Both the position numbers and the translations under genes were made by a program. DNA of 64,000 bases, from assembly GCA_030737875.1 (NCBI GenBank), contig CM060912.1, positions 882,841,199 through 882,905,198 on the forward strand. The letters are read 5' to 3'. The DNA is from Allium sativum (taxonomy: Eukaryota; Streptophyta; Magnoliopsida; Asparagales; Amaryllidaceae). The notes under the pieces were generated by a model. It made no database searches. It saw only the letters and a program-made list of their open reading frames with translations, and was not told where the DNA came from. Of the stretch, positions 35,989 through 49,109 are shown piece after piece (position 1 is the stretch's first letter; every line of letters starts with the position of its first letter).

Positions 35989-38081
35989 GAGATTTCAAAA
36001 GTTAAAATGTTTTATAAAACCGTATTTTAAATTAAATAGTGAAGCGATATTTGTTAGTGATGGGATGAATACGAGGTTATGAATTACAATTCATATTTAT
36101 CTTAAGATAAGAATGAGGTTGATCAAGGTCTGAGAGGTAATTAGAATACCCTAACTTAAACGACTTTAGGATTTTCGACGAATGATATTAATTGTAATCG
36201 AGGAAATGTCTTGAGAAATAATAATATAACGTTATTTAGAAACGTTGGAAATATATATACATATAATGGGATTCCAGATTAAAAGCAACTAAAAAGGGGG
36301 CTTGAGAAGATAAAGTGATATTTTCATAATAAAAGAAATAAAGGGAGGTTTGTGAAAATATAACGATATTTTCGTAATAAGAAGGCGAGATTGGGAATGA
36401 GTTTATTCTAAAAAGGGAAGTGATGATTTTGGTGTTAAAGTAACGGAACCAAGAAAGATATCATCATGATTTTTTACGATGATAAGTTAAATCGATTTTC
36501 CAAATGATAGATAATAAATAGCAAAGGATTTTGAATGATATTTAAAGTTAGAATCTTAAGATATTTTAACAAGTATATAAATGAAATGATTTGAGAATAT
36601 TAATATATTTAAAGTTGTTATATTATTTTAAAGGCCAAGTGACATTGTGTACCAATGGATCTATTTTATTTTTATGATGGTTTATTTTGATAGTTAAATA
36701 ACTGACTATCAAAATCATAGCCAATGCGCTATTGGTACGGAAAGATCGAGATCGAATTTATATTCGAAACCACTCCGACCAATAAATACAAATACATCGA
36801 AGATATTAATCGAGATGGAGCAATTAAAGACCGTAGATCTTCATAAAATGAAAGAGTTACTTACAATCTATGGATGTTCCTTAGAGATATACTGTGACTC
36901 TGTCGTGGTTGAAATCCACGGGTTGCAAGGACTACTCGCTACTGATCTATGGGGTGATTCCTAGGATGTGGTAGGAGGGTGCCTTCGGTTCATCTTGTTC
37001 CTGGATGACTTTTTTGGACGATGTGAACGGCGGTCAGATGTTCCAAAAGTCGATTATAACCTCAAGCCCCATCTACCAGGAAATTACAAAAATCGGGCAG
37101 GCAACATGGCTATGTGGGTCACACCCATTATGGTCTATAATCACCTATCTAGAGAAATTCCTTTTGCTTCTTTAATCTTTCAATGTTGTCCCTTTTCGGG
37201 AAACGGTGTGTAGCTCTCAACTGTTGGTGATATACATTCGATACACTCAAGCGAAATGAGTGATCGGTCATGTGCGGGTCGGGTTGCAAGACGTTCTTGT
37301 TGAACCCAGTGTATTCGCCTCTAGAGATACACTATCTGAAGGTGGTTCCGTACCTTGTCGTAGACGGAATCCAATCTCCAATAAGCGCCCGCGGTTTTGT
37401 TTGTATACTATATATGTGGAGCGTGAGATGCAAGTGTTCTGCTAGATTCTATTTATTTGTATTTAGACACTATCATAATATCAGAATAATATATTGATTT
37501 CAAAACCGTTTTGGGTTATCATAAGGTAAAAGCCGTTCGTATTTATGTGTGGATTTGGTCTTACGATTATCCTTTTCTTTCGAAAAGGTTTTAACTTTAA
37601 AATCAAGTTGGATGATATTATAAACTTAGCGAGTTTTTCTCACTCTGGTTCACCTGACTGACCCAGCGTTTGTAAATGCTCGGGTTAGACCGGGTTGTAC
37701 AGGTTCAGGTTATCGGAAGCTGTGAAGTCCAAGGCGAGCTAAAGATGTTTATACATATGATATTATCTAGTATTATTCCGTTGTGTGATGTATATGAGGA
37801 CAAATTATTATAACTGTCCTGGTGTATTGATGTACTCTGATGGTTGTAAGTTTTCATTTCAAAGCTCTCAATAAAAGTTATTTTTATATTATATTTTGTT
37901 CCACTGCGATGTGAGACTCTGTGTTTGTGTTGGTTCTTATTTTATTTTATTTTAAATATTTCTTTCTTTCTTTTCTCATCCTCCAAATTCTTTCTAATAA
38001 CGTTTCGGTGTTTTTGACGCTTGAATGTTCGACATGGTGTTTTTTTGCCAATTTTCGGGGTAAAAAATCCTACTCGTTACA
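35989..38081 (+). repeat. Element B 3' LTR, second part
   Basis: Starts with the right GAGAT duplication and continues as 9201-11309 of the 5' LTR. It keeps the 11-bp inverted repeat (36684-36715) and AATAAA (37870) and ends CTCGTTACA. Confidence 0.92.
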
Positions 38082-38696
38082 ACTTCGTTATCCCGAGGAG
38101 CTGGGAGTGGAGCTTCCGTAGAAGAGGGTCAAATTTTGGAATCACCCCAAGACGGCAGTTCTAGTAGCTAAAAGTAGGGTAGAGGCTAGCGGGCGAATGA
38201 GGATACGCTGATCCCGAAGGATGATTGGATGAAGATTTTGCACATCGTGCAGGCACATCTGCATGTTCCTTTGATGTGGAAGAAAGGGAGATCTTAAGGA
38301 GAGAGGAAACAATTCCAAAGTTGAAGAGTGTAACTCCAGAAAGGATTTTGTGGATTTGATCGATGAGATGCCTGGAATAAGTCTAATTCATCAAGAGGAG
38401 GAGATCCAAAAGTGTACAACTGTTTGTGTGTTTAGGGACATCAATCAGTCCATAAATCCTATGTCTTAAGTGGGAAATGCATAAGTGATTTCGCTGACTT
38501 GAGTTACATTCATGTTACTTCCAACAAGATTACCGGAGAGTCATTCGCATCAACTAGCTCAGACTTTGACTCTCACCTTAGACACATCTCTTCGGAGTCC
38601 ATGCTGACATCAACACTACTAATAAGGAAATGCGGCTTAGGGGAGTCTGATTTTAGATACAACGTTTCACACACTTAAGATCACCAATACTATCAC
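38082..38696 (+). other. Host segment between B and E, unrecognised decayed sequence
   Basis: Of higher complexity and GC content than the LTRs around it. Short frames such as DLIDEMPGISLIHQEEE occur between stops, as in an old coding sequence. I do not recognise the family. It continues at 52895 on the other side of E. It may be a gene fragment or an older transposon. Confidence 0.4.
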
Positions 38697-40249
38697 TGTA
38701 ACGACCCAGATTTTTCGGCTATTTTATTTTGAATATGTAAATCTATATTATATTAAAACTGCGATCGAATGTTTAAATTTATATTATATTAAAACGAGCT
38801 CGTAATGGAGTGGTAGCTCATAAATTTGAATTTTGAACTTCAATTGGATATGCATAATCCTTTTTAAGTCGGAATTTTGTGAAACTAGAAATGTTTGAAT
38901 CCATTTGTTTATAATTTTCCAATGAAAATGAAAAATCGGAACTTTATTGTATATATTGAAAGTTATGTCCAAATCAAAATTTGAAATAGTCGCTATGGAA
39001 ATCATTTATAAGTTATAATGTTTATTTATATTATAAGAGGAAATTTTATATATTTGGACATTGTTTAACTCAAATATACTAATGTTGAGTTATAATTCCA
39101 TATTAATCATATTGGAGTGATATATTATTTTGTTTAATATATTCGACAATAATAATTTATTATTATTTAAGTTAATTATTTTGGAATTAAATTATATTAT
39201 ATCGATATTTTATGAGCCGTAATAATATTTTCCAAAAAAACCTCCGTTTTCGACGAAACTAATTTTATTGGAATGTTTACCCCTAATTATTATTAGTTTT
39301 CCAGTTTAGAGCCAATCAGAGTCATTTTGTCAATATGTAATATTTTAAGGTGAACCGATAAAATAAACCATATCAAATCAGATGAAATTATGAATGCTAA
39401 TGATTTGAAAGAGAACATATAGAAGTATGGATTGCTTATTGTGAATGAGCGCAATGGTATTTGCAGATAAGGATTCCTAACTGCCTATGAGATGCACATC
39501 CAAGTCTTTTGTACTGGTCCTTTTTAGAATTTGTTTTCTTTTTGGTTTGCTTTCAACTGTCTATGATTTTGGTTCATATTTCTAATACATGATTTAACTA
39601 GCCAAAACGCTGTTACTGACAGCATAAATTTTTTTTATTTGCACTTTCGTTCTAATAAATGGTCTATCCTAATCCATTGTTTAAGATATGTATAAATAGT
39701 ACACGGAACATTTTAATTCTGCTCCAACGATCAGTCACGTTTTCAACGATCACTACGATGATTCATGCACGACATCACATTATAGAAAAGGGAAAGGAAA
39801 AACAAAAACAATAAGGGAAATGTAGAGTAAATAGTTGGCAACAATTCAATGAAAGGAAAAAATGCCTAAAAGGAAAGAGACAGCCTACCTAGAAAGCAAT
39901 CTATGTATATTAAATTATGCACATGCCATATCTAACTTTACTGCAAGCCTAGTAATATGACAGCCACTCTAGGTATTAAACAATTGGTTTCTTGCGAATC
40001 AAACAAGAAATTCCTTGAAGGCTATGCTGTTACATTTTCTTGACTGCCAAACTAATTTCACCTTACCACCCAAGTAAACGTGAGTACAACATTTCTCCTT
40101 CCTATATAAATCTTTCTGCACCATTCTATTCATTTGTGCCCAGCAGTGAAAGCTGAAACTCCTCTTACAAACAAAACCAAAATTCCTCTTCGCAGACCAA
40201 ATGATAACCGCTAATACAATAAAGAAAAGAAAGAAGGACTGAAGCCACG

Positions 40250-40258
40250 TATATAAAG
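40250..40258 (+). promoter_or_regulatory. TATA box, E 5' LTR
   Basis: TATATAAAG followed by GGAGAGA and, about 30 bases on, a CAGTTTTCATGC start region; the same block is kept in the 3' LTR. Confidence 0.65.
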
Positions 40259-41486
40259 GGAGAGACCGCACTGCAGCAGTTTTCATGCGTTGGGATAAAG
40301 GGGTAAGGCCGACGGAGTCGGGGAGATCGTTGCGGTGTCAAGTGGATGCTCCAGCGAAGTTTGGGTTTGGAGACACATGAACTGGCGGAAGTATGGAAAG
40401 CAGTGGGGGGGATTAGGTGCTACGCCATTGTCAGGATGAGGGGTTGATGATGTTTCGTGACATGGAGTGGTGCTGTATGTTTTAACGTTGGAACATAAAA
40501 GCGTGAAGCACTACAGTGAAGAAAAAATATAGTAAGAAGGGTAGCAGTTCATGTAGACAAGGAGTGCATCAATTTTAACCAAAAAGAAATGACATGAGGA
40601 GCATGCTGATGGAAGAATATTGGGGCGGTCATAGTTTTGCAGAACAGTGGGAAAATGGGTTCAGGGAGTTATATGGAGAAGTTAACTTGTAGCTTGTGAA
40701 ATGAAGGTGCTGTGTTTTTCTGAGTTTGGGTTCGTATGTTTACTTTTAGGGAGATGAAGACTGTTATAACATAGGGGGCGGTTGTGTTGCAGTTGAGCTT
40801 TGGGTATGGTGGGCCTGGGCCAATGAAAAAAAAGAGAAACAGTTTTAGGAGAGTCTACAGGCAATGTAAGAAAGCTTGCGTGAGGGAGCTGTTTGGGAAG
40901 GGACATTGCAATGTGGCGGACATGTGGAGGGTGTTGCGTAGCAACCGGTGAAATGAAGGATACCAATAGGAAATAAATACAAATGGGACGGGAAAGTAAG
41001 CACCGCGTGTGGAAGGAAATTGGGGGCGTGGCCTTGCAACAGTGGGGAGAAATGGTTTGAACATATGAATAGATGGAAGAACGTGGAATGCGTACGTGTA
41101 GAAGAAATGGGAACAAAGAATATATGGGGGGTTTGCTTTCGAATATACCAGGTATGATAATATCGGCTGGGGAAATATCATCACCATTTCGGACGTGTTG
41201 TGAATTTACAGTAGAAGATGCGGGCTGAACGATAATGGGTGAGGCCCTTTTTAATTAAATTTAACGTTTCAATTAAATTAAAATGTTTATACAATCCTGT
41301 TAATTTAAAATCACGGTCATACGTTAACAGAATTTCGAACCGTTAGTCACACTGGGACCGTGGGGATGAAGGCAACAAGATGGAGCTGGTGTGGTTAAGA
41401 CTGGAAGCAGTCCGGATTTTTAGTTAAATTAAACATCTGTTTAATTTAACTAAATCAGACCATTTTAATGACAGATGGTAACCAAG

Positions 41487-41501
41487 GTGAGTTAAACTCA
41501 C
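41487..41501 (+). promoter_or_regulatory. Palindromic splice-donor candidate, E 5' LTR
   Basis: CCAAG|GTGAGTTAAACTCAC: full plant donor consensus, inside a perfect 7-bp inverted repeat with one central base. A weaker second hairpin (ACTTAT...ATAAGT) follows at 41513-41530. Confidence 0.5.
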
Positions 41502-42133
41502 TCAGTTCTCCCACTTATATTTTAATAAGTCGGGTTTATTTTCTTTGTGTGCTATGTTTGTTATTCTATTGGTTGAATTGATGTTTACCAGATTATATTT
41601 ATAGTAACTACATTATTTAAATTAAATGGTTGTTTAATTTAAATGAAATAAAATCGTTACTTCTTTTAAGATCTATTCCAATCGAGGTAACTAACTTCTT
41701 TGGTTACGTTTATAATAATATAAACGTATTTAAATTAAATTGGATGTCTTGAATTATTTTTAATTGACCGATATAAGTTGAACTGACTGTTTATTTGCAT
41801 ATGATCATTACATGGACTGTTTAACCGATATGATCGGAGTATTGATTTGATAATTGATTGTTGAATATGAATTCAACATTGTTTGTTATTAACCAATGTG
41901 TAATATGGGTTGAGAAATCAGCAGTAGATGGCCTAAATTATACCTCGTTTTATAAAGATTGATTTACCGTTAGATGAATCGTTAGAAATGAAATTATAAA
42001 ATTTATTTATAACTAAATACATATTTTAAATATATTATTTAAAATGAAGTTCATGAAAAGAAAATAAACCAACCACGGATATATATTGATTTTTTGTAAA
42101 CCACCGATCACAATTGATTTACCAAAATCTGCC

Positions 42134-42198
42134 GTGTGCGATGCACACGCCTCATCGTAATTGTTAAAATTTACTGAAATATGCCGTGTGCGAAGCAC
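42134..42198 (+). repeat. Duplicated stable hairpin, E 5' LTR
   Basis: GTGTGCGATGCACAC (perfect 6-bp arms) and, 50 bases on, GTGCGAAGCAC. Element B has only the second kind, so E carries a local duplication. Confidence 0.65.
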
Positions 42199-43926
42199 GT
42201 GCCGCATCTTAATCATTATGAAGTTAATTATTATGATAAGCAAATGGGTAGGGATTAATGTAAAGATTAATAATTGAGATTAATTGTTTTAAATAATAAT
42301 TAAATGGGATTATTTTGGATCGTTTATTAGTTATTTAAATAAAAATCGAAGCAACTGGGATAATTCAAATTAATTATATTATTAATTAATTCAAATGAAA
42401 AGATGATTTAGAATTGGTCAACAAGTTAATCATGTTTTAGAATTAACCAAGTCAATTGTTTTAAATTGAAATGGATTATTTAATTAAATTAGTTGTGCCG
42501 ATTAATCAAATGGACAAAAATTAGCGAATAGTGGTTTAACTTAACGAGATTATAAAAATGGAATTTAATTCCAGTTAACGATGACAATTATAATTTTTAT
42601 TTATAATAATTTAAGAAATTATTTCTTAAATGAAATTCATTTAAGTGATCGAAGTGGTAATGCAATATAATTGAATTCCAAGTGGGTTTTTGGACGGGTT
42701 TATATTTAAACCGAGTTGGTCAATTAAGTCATAACAGAGATTTTTAAGCAGATACTAAAATTATGAGGGTCACTTAATATTTGAAATAAGCAAAGGGAAT
42801 CGAGATGGAAAGGGTTTGACATTAAACCAGAGTTATAGGAATGAGTTTATAAAGAGAGATGTGAAGTTAAAGCATTAATTTTATATTAACGTTACTTGAG
42901 GATGGCCTTCAGTAAAACGTATGAGATTTGAGATAAGATTTCCTAGAGGAGAAGATTGAAGGGTTTAGAAAGAAAAGATATTTGTAATTGAATTTGGTAA
43001 AGATCTGGTAATAGGATTTGTAATAAAATCTGGATAATGAAACAAATAATTGAAAAACGTTAAAGCTTAAAGGTTAATGTTTTAGTAATCATTTACTAAA
43101 TCAATAAATTTAATAAAAAATATATTTAAAAAGGAGAGTTCGAGTGTAAGAAGGGTTGTGAAATCGCATGTCGAATAAAAAAGTGAAATGATCATTACTG
43201 GTATTAGAATGAATATGGGTTTTTTTGAATTACAATTCGTATTTATTTTACGATAAGTATGATGTTGATCAAGGTCTAAGAAGTAATTAGAATATCCCAA
43301 CTTGAAAGACTTCATGATTATAGAGAGATGATATTAGTTGTAATGATAAAGATGTTAGAAGAGAGTTGTTTTGAGAACATATAATGCAACATCATTTGAA
43401 AGATTTGAGGATAGATAATGAGATTCCAAAATATAGGAAATAAAAGAATTTGCAGAGATGCATATGGACATTTCCAAATTAGCGGAAGGAAAAGGGGCTT
43501 GAATATATGAAATGATATTTCCATATTAAAGGAAATAAAGGGAGATTGTGTAAATATAACGAAAAATTTCGAAGTAATGAAATGAGATTTAAAATGGGTT
43601 TATTACGAAAGGATAAGTGATAATTATTTTGTTTAATTAACGAAATAACCAAAAAGGGGATTTCGTAACGATTATTTACAATGATAAATTGAATCGATTT
43701 TCTAAGTATAGGTAATAAATAAATGTTGCAAAAATATTTTAAATGGTAGTTAATAGGAAATTGAAGATAATTTTAGGGTATTTATTTTAAGTATTTAAGT
43801 AAAATGTTTTGAGAATATTTATATATTAAAACTAATATATTATCTTTGGTATTTCAACTGATGTATAAAAGGCCAAGTGATGCTGCATACTAAACCAATG
43901 GATTTATTTTATTTTCATGATCGTAT

Positions 43927-43958
43927 ATTTTGATAGTTAAATTACCGACTATCAAAAT
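43927..43958 (+). other. 11-bp inverted repeat, E 5' LTR
   Basis: Same arms as in B (ATTTTGATAGT/ACTATCAAAAT); only the loop differs. Confidence 0.75.
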
Positions 43959-45102
43959 CTGCCCCAATGATATTGGTACGGAAAGACCGGGATCGAATTT
44001 ATATTCGAAAACCATTCCGAAAATAAATACGAATACGTCAAAGATGCTGATCGAGATGGAGTAATTGAAGACCGTAAATCTTCATGAGCGGAAGAATTAT
44101 TGTTAAACATCTCCGGTTGATCGCCAGGGTTAATGATGGTTCTGTCGTGATTGTAATCTATGGATTGCAAGGACTACTCGCTACTAATATATAGGTTGAT
44201 TTCTAGGATGTGGTAGGAGGGTGCCTTCGGTTCATCCTGTTCCTGGATGACTTGTATGGACGATGTGAACGGTGGCCAGATGTTCCAAAAGTCGATTATA
44301 ACCTCAAGCCTCACAACCGGGAAATGACAAAAATCGGGCAGGCAACATGGCTATGTGGGTCGCACCCATTAGGGTGTATTGTCACCATCTAGAGAATATT
44401 CATATTTGTTGCTTCTTTTCGCTTCTATATCTCCCGGGAACGGTTATGTTGCTAGCAACCATAGGTGACAATATATTCAATACACTCAAGAGAAATAAGT
44501 GGTCGGTTATGTGTAGGCCGTGATGCAAAACGGTCTTGTTGAACCCACTGTATTCCTCTCTAGAGATACACTATCGGCAGGTGGTTCCATACCTTGTCAT
44601 AGTCGGAATCCAATCTCCAATAAGCGCCCGCGGGTTTGTTTATATACTATATATGTTGAGCGTGAGATGCAAGCGTTCTGCTAGATTCTATTTATTTGTA
44701 TTTAGACACTATCATAATATCATATTAATATATTGATTTCAAAAACGTTTTGGGTTATAGTAAGGTAAAAACCATCCATTTTCATGTGTGGGTTGGTCTT
44801 ACTATTAACCTTTCATTTCAAAAGGATTTTGAAACTTAAAATCAATATGGGTGTATTTAAACTTAGTGTGTTTTTCTCACTCTGGTCCACCAGACTGACC
44901 CGGGATTTGTAATGCTCGGGTCGGACCGGGTTGTACAGGTCTAGGTTATCGGATGTTGTGAAGTCCAAAGACGAGCTGAAGGAATTCAAACGTATGATGT
45001 TCTAATGTTATTATTCCGCTGTGTGTTTTATGAGGACAGGTTATTATCACTGTCCAGGTGTATTGATGTATTCTGATGTTGTAAGTATTATTTCAAACTC
45101 TC

Positions 45103-45108
45103 AATAAA
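45103..45108 (+). terminator. Poly(A) signal, E 5' LTR
   Basis: AATAAA at the same distance from the LTR end as in B. Confidence 0.55.
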
Positions 45109-45319
45109 AGTTATTTCTGTATCATATTTTGTTCCGTTGCGATGTGAGATTCTGTGTTGTGTCCTTCTTCTTCTTCTTCTTCTTTTATTCTAATATTTCT
45201 TTCTTTCTTTTCTCACCCTCTAATTTCTTTCTATTAACGTTCCGGTGTTTTCGATGCTTGAATGTTCGACAAGGTATTTTGTGTCAATTTTCAAGGCCGA
45301 AAATCCCTGGTCATTACAG

Positions 45320-45331
45320 TGGCATCAGAGC
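45320..45331 (+). other. Primer-binding site of element E
   Basis: TGGCATCAGAGC, one base after the LTR end; one base differs from the usual TGGTATCAGAGC. Confidence 0.88.
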
Positions 45332-46240
45332 GAGGTTTAGAAATTACCTAGGCTCTGTGGTGTAACTTGATAGAGATGGGATTAGTAATACCCCAATCGA
45401 GATTGAGTGTATATATATGAGAGCGCATATTTGTAATTTTTGTATAAAAATGTTATGTATTGTGTTGGTTAATCGGTTCAAGCTGAACTGACAAATTGAT
45501 ACAATATTGTTTTGTAAATGGGTAGATGAAATAAATTTTGCCCAAATTATATTTTCATATATAAAGAAAATAATTTTATCAGACTATTGATTTGTTGATT
45601 GATTTGAGTGGGATTTCTAGTAGGATTGTAAGTTTGAATAATCTAAATGTAACCAAACTAATTAGTGAATAAGAATTTAAATATATGAATTTAAATGAAT
45701 CAGAAGTTAACTTAATAATGGGATGATTTGGTGGTATTGATTGGTTGTCTATTGGGTTATGAATTGGTTGAATAATAGAATTCATCAACAATTGAATAGA
45801 TTGAAAACTAGAAAATAATCTCAGTATAATGGATTTAAATAAATCAAATATGAAATGAAATTGAAATGATTTGACCATGTATTTGTTATTGGTATCGGAT
45901 ATCGAGTAATGTGCATGTTAGAAGTAGAAAGAGCAGTTAATGCTTTGCTTGCTGATTAGATTTGAGTTGCCCGACCAAAAGGTAAATTTTAATTATATTG
46001 AGTTCGGTGATTGATTTTATACCCCTGCGTTGGGTTGCTGGTTGGCTTTGTTTTCTTTTGATCGATATGAGGCTCGGAGTGGCAAGTTGTAGCTGTTGGG
46101 ATCGAACAGTACAAAGGAGATGCTTACGAATTTTTCTGAAATTTTAAGCTAAGAAATTATTTCTAAAAATATTTATTTTAGAAATAAATTGGGTTCAGAG
46201 CATTCTTCTTACTTAGCAATTTCGAGGACGAAATTTATTT

Positions 46241-46253
46241 AAGGGGAGAAGAA
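46241..46253 (+). other. Polypurine tract of element E
   Basis: AAGGGGAGAAGAA abutting TGTAAC. Confidence 0.9.
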
Positions 46254-47854
46254 TGTAACGACCCAGATTTTTCGGCTATTTGATTTTGAATATTTAAATC
46301 TATTTTAAATATTGTAATTGGAATATTAACGGATTTTTAATATTTAATTCGTTGATTAAACTGCGATCGAATGTTTAAATTATATTATATTAAAATGAGC
46401 TCGTAATGGCGTGATAACTCGTAAATTTGAGTTTTGAACTTCAATTGGATATAAATAATCCGTTTTAAGTCGGAATTTTGTGAAACTAGAAACGTTTGAA
46501 TCCATTTATTTATAATTTTCCAATGAAAGTGAAAAATCGAAACTTTATTGTATATATTGAAAGTTATGTCCGAATCAAAATTTGAAATAGTCGCTATGGA
46601 AATCATATATAAGTTATAATGTTTAAATATTTTAAGAGGAAATTTTATATATTTGGATATTGTTTAACTCAAATATACTAATGTTGAGTTATAATTCCAT
46701 ATTGATCATATTGGAGTGATATAATATTTTGGTTTGTAATATTTGACAGTAATAATTTATTATTATTTGATTTAATTATTTTGGAATTAAATTATATCGA
46801 TATTTTATGAGCCTTAATAATATTTTCTAAAACAACCTCCATTTTCGACGAAACGAATTTTATTGGAATGTGCACCACTAATTATTGTTAGTTTTCCAGT
46901 TTAGAGCCAATCAGAGTCATTTTGTTGGTAGGTAATATTTTAAGGAGAACCGATAAATAAACCATATCAAATCAAATGAAATTATGAATGTTAATGATCT
47001 GAAAGAGTACATATAGAAGTATAGATGGCTTGTTGTGAATGAGCGCAATGGTATTTGCAGATAAGGATTCCTAACTGCCTATAAGATGCACATCCAAGTC
47101 TTCTGTACTGGTCCATTTTAGAATTCGTTTTCTTTTTGGTTTGGTTTCCAACTGTCTATGATTTTGGTTCATATTTCTAATACATGATTTAACTAGCCAA
47201 AACGCTATTACTGACAGCATAAATTGTTTATATTCTTTTATTTGCACTTTCGTTCTAAGAAAGAGACTATCCTAATCCATTGTTTAACATATGTATAAAC
47301 AGTATATGGAACAGTTTAATTCTACTCAGTTGATCAGTCATGTTTTCAATGACCACTACGATGATTCATGCACGACATCACATTATAGAAAAAGGGAAAG
47401 GAAACAAAAACAGTAAGTGAAATGTAGATTAAACAGTTGGCAACAATTCAATGAAACGAAAAAAATGCCTAAAAAGGAAAAAGATAGCCTACCTAGAAAA
47501 TAGTCTATGTATATTAAATTATGCACATGCCATATTTAACTTTACTGCAAGCCTAGTAATAGGACAACCACTCTAGGTATTAAACAACTGGTTTCTTGCG
47601 AATCAAACCAGAATTTCCTTGAGGGCTACGATGTTTCATTTTCTTGACTACCAAACTAATTTCACCTTGCCATCCAAGTAAACGTGAGTACCACGTTTCT
47701 CCTTTCTATATAAATCTTTTTGCACCATTCTATTCATTTGTGCCCCGTAATGAAAGCTGAAACTCCTCTTACAAAACAAAACCAAAAGTCCTCTTCACGG
47801 ACCAAATGATAAGAGCTAATACAATAAAGAAAAGAAAGAAGGACTGAAGCCGCG

Positions 47855-47863
47855 TATATAAAG
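47855..47863 (+). promoter_or_regulatory. TATA box, E 3' LTR
   Basis: TATATAAAG, same context as the 5' LTR copy. Confidence 0.6.
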
Positions 47864-49094
47864 GGAGAGACTGCACTGCAGTAGTTTCCATGCGTTGGGT
47901 TAAAGGGGTAAGGCCGACGGAGTCAGGGAGATCGTTGCGGTGTCAAGGGGATGCTCCAGCGAAGTCTGGGTTCGGAGACACATGAACTGGCAGAAGTATG
48001 GAGAGCAGTGGGAGGGATCAGGTGCTACGCCATTGTCGGGATGAGGGGTTGATGGTGTTTCATGACATAGAGTGGTGTTTTGTGTTTTAATGTTGGAACA
48101 TAAAAGCGTGAAGCACTGTAGTGAAGAAGAAATATAGCAAGAAGGGTAGAAGTTCATGCAAACAAGGAGTGCGTCCATTTTAACCAAAAAGAAATGACGT
48201 GAGGAGCACGCTGATGGAAGAATATTGGGGCGATGGGAGTTTTGCAGAACTATGGGAAAATGGGTGCAGGGAGTTATATGGAGAAGCTAACTTGTAGCTT
48301 GCGAAATGAAGGAGCTATGTTTTTCTGAGTTTTGGTTCGTATGTTTACGTTTGGGGAGATGAAGACTTTTATAACGGAGCAGACGGTTGTGTTGCAATTG
48401 GGCTTTGGGTATGGTGGGCCTGGGCCTATGTAAACAAAAAAGAAACAGTTTCAGGAGAGGCTACAAGCAATGTAAGAAAGCTTGCGTGAGGGAGCTCTTT
48501 GGGAAGGGACATTGAAATGTGGTGGATAGGTGGAAGGAGTTGCGTAGCAACCGGTGAAATGAAGGATACCAATAGGAAATAAATACAAATAGGACGGGGA
48601 AGTAAGCATCGCATGTGGATGGAAATTGGGGGCATGGACTTGCAATCGTGGGGATAAATGGTTTAAACATATGAATAGATGGAAGAACATAGGATGGATA
48701 CGTGTAGAAGAAATGGGAACATTGAATATATGGGGTGCTTGCTTTCGAAAATATAACAGGTATGATAATATCGGTTGGGGAAAAATCATCACCATTCCGG
48801 ATGTGTTGTGAATTGATAGTAGAAGATGTGGGCTGAACGATAATGGGTGAAGCCCTTTTTAATTAAATTTAAAGTTTCAATTAAATTAAAATGTTTACAC
48901 AATCATGTTAATTTAAAATCTCGGTCGTACGTTAACATATATTCGAACCATTAGTCACATTGGAACCGTGGGGATGAAGGCGATAAGAAGGAGCTGGTGT
49001 GGTTAAGACTGGAAGCAGTCCGTATTTTTAGTTAAATTAAACATCTGTTTAATTTAACTAAATCAGACCATTTTAATGACAGACGGTAACCAAG

Positions 49095-49109
49095 GTGAGT
49101 TAAACTCAC
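49095..49109 (+). promoter_or_regulatory. Palindromic splice-donor candidate, E 3' LTR
   Basis: Identical to the 5' LTR copy, although the surrounding sequence differs at several percent of sites. Confidence 0.5.

Larger units (their letters stand above)
6750..38081 (+). mobile_element. Element B: giant-LTR, near-interiorless retrotransposon, hosting A and C
   Basis: Two copies of one LTR flank a 970-bp interior that begins with a primer-binding site and ends with a purine tract. The 5' LTR is cut by A, and its first 1.77 kb lies outside the window. The 3' LTR is cut by C. Rejoined, the 3' LTR is about 6.3 kb. Sequence around the two LTR ends and interior matches element E, so B and E are one family. 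Over a 260-base sample the two B LTRs differ at about 13 sites by eye. The right flank starts ACTTC, the possible target duplication; the left flank is not visible. No coding capacity remains, so movement must have depended on proteins from another element. Confidence 0.9.
38697..45318 (+). repeat. Element E 5' LTR, 6.6 kb
   Basis: TGTAACGACCC...GGTCATTACA. About 65 bases present in the 3' LTR (46310-46375) are missing near its start. Signals in order: TATA 40250, splice-donor palindrome 41487, hairpins 42134 and 42188, 11-bp inverted repeat 43927, AATAAA 45103. Confidence 0.95.
45319..46253 (+). other. Element E interior, 935 bp, non-coding
   Basis: Same layout as the B interior. The block 45960-46125 is clearly conserved with B, while the AT-rich part before it is poorly so. 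It ends TTTCGAGGACGAAATTTA and the purine tract. The longest open frame (minus strand, 45579-45878) is low-complexity and not shared with B. Confidence 0.85.

Noticed and set aside
40682..41187. Minus-strand frames of 110-144 codons in LTR E, also seen in the 3' LTR (48426-48795) and as shorter forms in B (6951-7262, 14286-14567)
   Set aside because: They follow from a purine-rich leader on the + strand. Frames differ between the copies and no protein family is recognised.
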